A DNA stretch of 64,000 nt. Source: Serinicoccus profundi (GTDB taxonomy: Bacteria; Actinomycetota; Actinomycetes; Actinomycetales; Dermatophilaceae). The stretch is taken from contig NZ_CP042862.1 of NCBI RefSeq assembly GCF_008001015.1, positions 558,001 to 622,000 of the forward strand. Reading direction: 5' to 3'. Both the position numbers and the translations under genes were made by a program. The number at the start of each line of letters is the position of its first letter. The stretch's first letter is position 1. Below are positions 60,516 through 64,000 of this stretch, piece after piece. The notes under the pieces were generated by a model that saw nothing but the letters and a program-made list of their open reading frames with translations, was not told where the DNA came from and did no database searches.

Positions 60516-62185
60516 GCGGCCTGCCCCCTCCCACCGGGGAGCCGCGCACCGCCACGGCGCCGGGCACGCCGCCGGTGCCGGCCGGGGTCGGTGGTGCGCA
60601 GGACTGGCAGCGCCTCAGCCCCCGGATGCTCCTCGTGCACCCGGTCCGGGCCATCCGCTCGATGATCGTGCCGATCGCGCTGGTGATCTTCGGCGTGAGC
60701 CGCGGCGACGGCAACAGCTTCTGGTTCTGGGCCGCGCCGGTCTTCGCCGTCCTGGCCGTGCTCTTCGGCGTGCTGGCGTGGTTCTACACCCGCTACCGCT
60801 TCACCCAGGAGCAGCTGCAGCTGCGCACCGGGGTGCTGAGTCGCAAGGTCGTCACCGCGCCGTTGGACCGCATCCGCAGCGTCGACCTGGAGTCCACGCC
60901 GATCCACCGCATCCTCGGCCTCACCAAGGCCAAGGTGGGCACCGGGGTGGACGACACCCAGATCGAGCTGGACGGCCTCACCCGCGATCAGGGCTCGGAG
61001 CTGCGCACCTACCTGCTGCGCCGCAGCGAGGCGGCCGCCCCCGGCGCATACCGGGGCGTCGCTGCCCCGGGGGAGGTGGCTGGCAGCGCCGGTCCGCACG
61101 CGGGTGACCCGGGGGAGATGCCTCGAGGCGCACCAGGCGTCGGCGGACCGGAGAGCGCGCCTCAGGGCGAGCTCGGCGGCCAGCAGGACACCGAGCTCGC
61201 CCGGATCGACTGGGGCTGGCTGCGGTATGCGCCGTTCAGCCTCTCCAGCCTCGTCGTCGTCGCCGGTGCGCTGGGTGTCCTCGGGCAGTTCGGGGACGAC
61301 CTCCCGATCGACGAGATCGGCGTGGTGGAAGACGCCTGGGCGTGGGTCGTGGCCCAGGCCGTGGTGCTGCTCCTCGCCGGTGGACTGCTCGTGCTGGTGG
61401 TGGTGTGGCTCGTAGTGTCGACGGCGTCCTACGTGCTCAACTGGTGGAACCTTCGCCTGGTCCGCGAGGCGGGGGGCAAGATCCGCACGACCCGCGGGCT
61501 GCTCACCACCCGGAGCCAGACCATCGAGAGCTCCAAGATCCGCGGCGTCGTCATGACCGAGCAGTTCCTGCTGCGCTTCGTGCGCGGTGCCGAGCTCACC
61601 GCGCTCGCGACCGGGGTGGGCAGCGAGGGGACGGCCAAGCTCCTGCCGCCGGCGCCGCGGGCCGTGGTGCAGTCCGTCGGCCACGCGCTCCTGGAGGAGG
61701 ACGGCCCGCTCACGATGATCCTCACCGGGCACGGCCGCCGGGCCAGGCGCCGCATCCACGTCAGCGAGCAGTGGGGGTCGCTCTTCCTGGCGGTCGTCGT
61801 GGCGGTGCCGACCTACTGGCTGGACGTCTGGTGGTTCGCGAGCTGGCCGTGGTGGGTGCCGCTGGCCGTCCTCGCCGTCTCCGGCCTGATCAACGCCGCG
61901 ATCGCCGAGAGCGCCTGGCGCAACCTCGGGCACGGCCTCACCGAGCGCCACCTCGTCGTGCAGACGGGAGCGGTCATCCGGACCCGTCAGGTGCTCGAGC
62001 GGGCGGGCGTCATCGGCTGGGTGGTGCACCAGGGCTTCTTCCAGCGTCGCCTGGGTCTGGCCGACCTCACGGCGACCACCGCGGCGGGCTCGGAGAGCGT
62101 CGTCGCCCCCAACATCCCGCTCGGCGTCGCGCTCGACCTCGCCGACGCCACGACCCCGGGAATGCTGGCGGGCTGGCGGGCGTAG
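60512..62185 (+). CDS. Tandem bacterial PH domain membrane protein (YdbT-like)
   Basis: A 557-residue protein with helix pairs and repeated bPH2 domains: first after helices near residues 48-90 (FTQEQLQLRTGVLSRKVVTA, LDRIRSVDLESTPIHRILGL), second after about residue 305 (IRTTRGLLTTRSQTIESSKI), and a third unit near the C-terminus (ERHLVVQTGAVIRTRQVLER). A disordered Gly/Pro linker spans about 175-230. It is likely to form a membrane complex with the preceding small PH protein; function unknown. The GTG start overlaps the previous stop. Confidence 0.88.
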   Translation: MSGLPPPTGEPRTATAPGTPPVPAGVGGAQDWQRLSPRMLLVHPVRAIRSMIVPIALVIFGVSRGDGNSFWFWAAPVFAVLAVLFGVLAWFYTRYRFTQEQLQLRTGVLSRKVVTAPLDRIRSVDLESTPIHRILGLTKAKVGTGVDDTQIELDGLTRDQGSELRTYLLRRSEAAAPGAYRGVAAPGEVAGSAGPHAGDPGEMPRGAPGVGGPESAPQGELGGQQDTELARIDWGWLRYAPFSLSSLVVVAGALGVLGQFGDDLPIDEIGVVEDAWAWVVAQAVVLLLAGGLLVLVVVWLVVSTASYVLNWWNLRLVREAGGKIRTTRGLLTTRSQTIESSKIRGVVMTEQFLLRFVRGAELTALATGVGSEGTAKLLPPAPRAVVQSVGHALLEEDGPLTMILTGHGRRARRRIHVSEQWGSLFLAVVVAVPTYWLDVWWFASWPWWVPLAVLAVSGLINAAIAESAWRNLGHGLTERHLVVQTGAVIRTRQVLERAGVIGWVVHQGFFQRRLGLADLTATTAAGSESVVAPNIPLGVALDLADATTPGMLAGWRA

Positions 62186-62192
62186 AGCAGGC

Positions 62193-62756
62193 ATGGGTGA
62201 CTTCGACATCGAGAAGCTGTTGGCCGAGCAGGGTGGGGCGCCCGAGGCGGCCGGGGACCGCGACGGTGCGAGCCGCGAGGGCTCCGCGACCGACGCCGAG
62301 GTACCGGGCGGCGACGGCTCCGCGACCGACGCCGAGGTGCCGGGCGGCGAGGGCTCCGCGACCGACGCCGAGGGGCCGGGCGGCGACGGAGCGGTGGACC
62401 TGACCTCGGCGTCCGGGGTGCGGATGGCTGACGACGCGGACCTCGACGACCACGCCCGCTACGACCGCGCCACCTTCGCCTTCGAGACCAAGGACTACCT
62501 GCGGGCGGCCGCGCTCCTCGGACCGTTGGCCGAGGCCGACCCGGGCAATGCCGAGGTGCGGCTACTGCTGGCCCGCAGCTACTACCACTCCGCGCGGCTG
62601 GGCCGGGCCGAGACCGAGCTCCGGGCGCTCCTCGAGCGTTGGCCCAGCGAGGCCTACGCCCACCTCGTCCTGGCCCGCACCCTGCAGCGCGCGGGCCGCG
62701 CCGAGGAGGGCGCCCCGCACCTCAAGATCGCCGAGGCGATGGGCCTGGAGGCCTAG
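62193..62756 (+). CDS. TPR-containing protein with repetitive N-terminus
   Basis: A 187-residue protein. The first 65 residues are acidic, disordered and contain three near-identical 12-residue repeats of GSATDAEVPGGD type. The C-terminal 110 residues are tetratricopeptide-like (KDYLRAAALLGPLAEADPGN, RLGRAETELRALLERWPSEA, LARTLQRAGRAEEGAPHLKI). It is probably an interaction adaptor. It starts 7 nt after the PH gene with an imperfect ribosome site and may be the fourth gene of the argF transcript. Confidence 0.8.
   Translation: MGDFDIEKLLAEQGGAPEAAGDRDGASREGSATDAEVPGGDGSATDAEVPGGEGSATDAEGPGGDGAVDLTSASGVRMADDADLDDHARYDRATFAFETKDYLRAAALLGPLAEADPGNAEVRLLLARSYYHSARLGRAETELRALLERWPSEAYAHLVLARTLQRAGRAEEGAPHLKIAEAMGLEA
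62280..62387. repeat. Three tandem 36-bp repeats inside the TPR gene
   Basis: Units start at 62280, 62316 and 62352, each opening GGCTCCGCGACCGACGCCGA. Only a few bases differ. The length is a multiple of three, so copy number can change in frame. Confidence 0.9.
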
Positions 62757-62757
62757 C

Positions 62758-63228
62758 GTGGACGAGCGGCCCGGCACGCAGGCGCGCACGACCGACCTGC
62801 GCCGTGGTCGCATCGCCGGCCGGCTGCTCGTCCTGAGCCCGGGCGTCGTGGGGGCCCTGCACGTGACGCTGCTCCTCGCCGATCCCGGCCAGGGCGCCCC
62901 CGCGGACGTCCCCTCCGGGGATCCCCACGGCTATGCGCTCTTCGCCGCCACCTTCCTGGCGTTCGTGGCGCTGCCGGTCCTGCTGGGCCTGGGACTTTGG
63001 GGTGGGCATGGCCTGCGTCGCCAGCGGCGCTCGGGGGTGGTGCTGCTCCTGCTCGCGGCCGCCGCCGGCCTGCTCCAGTGCGCCCTCTTCCTGTGGCTCA
63101 CCCCCGCCTGGGGGCCGTACGCCGTCGTCACGCTGCTCACGGTCCTTGCCGTCCTCTGGGTGCTCGTGGTGCTCGGGTGCGCGCTGCTCGTGGCCCGCAC
63201 ATGGCGGGCGGTGGGCGGCCCTCGCTGA
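62758..63228 (+). CDS. Four-helix membrane protein of unknown function
   Basis: A 156-residue protein with four predicted helices (about residues 22-40, 60-80, 90-110 and 118-142), Arg-rich at the N-terminus and in the 85-90 loop. No family is recognised. GTG 62758 starts 1 nt after the TPR stop, so the genes are probably co-transcribed. It is the last gene before the repeat array. Confidence 0.7.
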   Translation: MDERPGTQARTTDLRRGRIAGRLLVLSPGVVGALHVTLLLADPGQGAPADVPSGDPHGYALFAATFLAFVALPVLLGLGLWGGHGLRRQRRSGVVLLLLAAAAGLLQCALFLWLTPAWGPYAVVTLLTVLAVLWVLVVLGCALLVARTWRAVGGPR

Positions 63229-63236
63229 GGGAGGGC

Positions 63237-63824
63237 ACGGCATACCTCACGTCGCCAGCGACCATCTGCGACGCTCGGCTCTGCGACGCTCGGTGAGGAG
63301 GAGCGCGTGCACGGGTCCAATTCGGGTATGCCGCTGCCAGCGGTGAGGATGGGTGCGCGTGTACGGATCCTCTTCGGGTTTGCCGCGTCCAGCGGTGAGG
63401 ATGGGTGCGCGTGTACGGATCCTTCTCGGGTATGCCGCTGCCAGCGGTGAGGGGTCCGCGTGTACGGATCCTCCTCGGGTATGCCGCTGCCAGCGGTGAG
63501 GATCGCTGCGCGTGTACGGATCCTCCCCGCTGACGGCATACCTCCCGTCCCCGGAAGCCGTTGCCCGCGACCATCTGCGACGCTCGGTGAGGATGGGTGC
63601 GTGTGTACGGATCCTCCCCGCTGACGGCATACCCCCGTTCCCGGAAGCCGTCGCCGGCGACCATCTACGACGCTCGGTGAGGATGGGTGCGTGTGTACGG
63701 ATCCTCCCCGGGTAGGCCGCTGCTAGCGGTGAGGATGGGCGCGCGTGTACGGATCCTCCTCGGGTATGCCGCTGCCAGCGGTGAGGATGGGTGCGCCTGC
63801 ACGGATCCTCCCCACCGGCGAGGC
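63237..63824. repeat. Array of palindromic intergenic repeats (nine copies, 49-91 bp period)
   Basis: A gene-free stretch filled with repeats of GTGTACGGATCCTC. Copies begin at 63307 (variant), 63359, 63411, 63460, 63512, 63603, 63693, 63745 and 63797 (variant), giving spacings 52, 52, 49, 52, 91, 90, 52, 52. Short units contain CGGGTATGCCGCTGCCAGCG and end GGTGAGGATGGGTGCGC. Long units carry an alternative insert with GACGGCATACC and CGACCATCTGCGACGCTCGG. ATCCTC near the start of a unit can pair with GAGGAT near its end, and CCGCT with AGCGG inside, so each unit can form a stem. It lies between convergent genes. The minus-strand frames across it encode only repetitive peptide and are not annotated as genes. 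Confidence 0.9.
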
Positions 63825-64000
63825 TCAGGTCCAGAAGTCGAACCACATCCGCAGGTTCCAGGCCTCGCGCGGGATGGTGATGGCGGTGTGGACCGGCCAG
63901 TACCACGCGAAGGCGGCGATGGCGAGGGTGAGGTAGCCGATGACGACGACCGCGCCCCAGCGGCGCCGCTCCGGGCTCGCGTCGGCGCGGCCGAGCACGA
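63825..64000 (-). CDS. Probable dolichyl-phosphate-mannose-type protein mannosyltransferase, C-terminal end only
   Basis: Only the last 57 codons are in the window; the gene continues past base 64000. The visible end has one hydrophobic helix (WGAVVVIGYLTLAIAAFAWY) followed by WPVHTAITIP and a final aromatic, basic stretch AWNLRMWFDFWT. Such an RMW..W end after the last helix is characteristic of actinobacterial PMT-family glycosyltransferases. The same gene (Rv1002c) lies downstream of the SepX-like gene in mycobacteria. It is convergent with the membrane protein gene across the repeat array. Confidence 0.6.
   Translation of the reverse strand, partial: VLGRADASPERRRWGAVVVIGYLTLAIAAFAWYWPVHTAITIPREAWNLRMWFDFWT

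Noticed and set aside
63237-63824. CRISPR array
   Set aside because: Repeats have no unique spacers, unit length varies, and no cas genes are present.
63247-63906. Minus-strand frame across the repeat array encoding repeated DPYTRTHPHR-type peptides
   Set aside because: Repetition follows the DNA repeat in all frames, with unit lengths not multiples of three, so the frames change between copies; no sign of a real protein.

Overview
This is 64 kb of very GC-rich chromosome (roughly 70% or more G+C) from an actinobacterium. Heme, cytochrome c maturation (system II), menaquinone and Glp/SepX-type cell division genes appear in an order that resembles the corresponding mycobacterial regions, and GTG starts and 4-base ATGA/GTGA gene overlaps are common. 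Gene content and style fit Micrococcales, probably the Intrasporangiaceae/Ornithinimicrobiaceae group; that placement is inference. No prophage, integrase, transposase or CRISPR array was seen, so this is mostly core chromosome.

Layout. 1-5.3 kb: heme synthesis (hemC with an apparent frameshift, a CobA/HemD fusion, hemB, a MarR regulator, hemL). 5.4-10.4 kb: a tightly overlapping cytochrome c maturation operon (phosphatase, TlpA-like thioredoxin lipoprotein, CcdA, ResB, CcsB, DUF4229). 10.4-16.1 kb: menaquinone synthesis (menA, menE and menB on the minus strand, menC divergent). 16.1-28.7 kb: ammonium transporter, two MarR/exporter modules, cold-shock protein, purine permease, a gamma-glutamyltransferase homologue, pdxH and an IdeR/DtxR regulator. 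28.8-30 kb: a c-di-AMP (ydaO) riboswitch controlling a secreted NlpC/P60 hydrolase. 30.1-38.8 kb: two CBS/DUF21 membrane proteins, paired CrcB fluoride channels, a YhaO/YhaN (SbcD/SbcC-like) DNA repair pair, OsmC and SRPBCC proteins.

38.9-44.3 kb is the most accessory-looking part. It follows tRNA-Arg(CCT) and holds a HEAT-repeat protein, a small lipoprotein with a duplicated 3' end, and what looks like a decayed sugar locus: a SIS protein, a Gfo/Idh/MocA oxidoreductase lacking its NAD-binding N-terminus, a DeoR regulator and an orphan DppF ATPase. 44.3-50 kb: zinc-finger protein, MFS transporter, and a 1191-residue helicase/nuclease-like protein whose catalytic motifs are degenerate, followed by a small basic protein. 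50-58.7 kb: mscL, SAF and FmdB proteins, penicillin acylase, 5-formyl-THF cyclo-ligase, MoeA/Glp, MoaC, an acetyltransferase and a SepX/GlpR-like membrane protein. 58.7-64 kb: tRNA-Ala(CGC), argF, two PH-domain membrane proteins, a TPR protein, a membrane protein, a 0.6-kb array of palindromic repeats, and the 3' end of a probable protein mannosyltransferase gene.

Three things stand out across the window: a strongly over-represented word GTATGCC/GGCATAC that recruits otherwise rare codons; many probable leaderless genes with a TANNNT hexamer 6-7 nt before the start codon; and the repeat array at 63.2-63.8 kb. Two genes (hemC and an ABC exporter) carry single-base frameshifts that may be sequencing errors.
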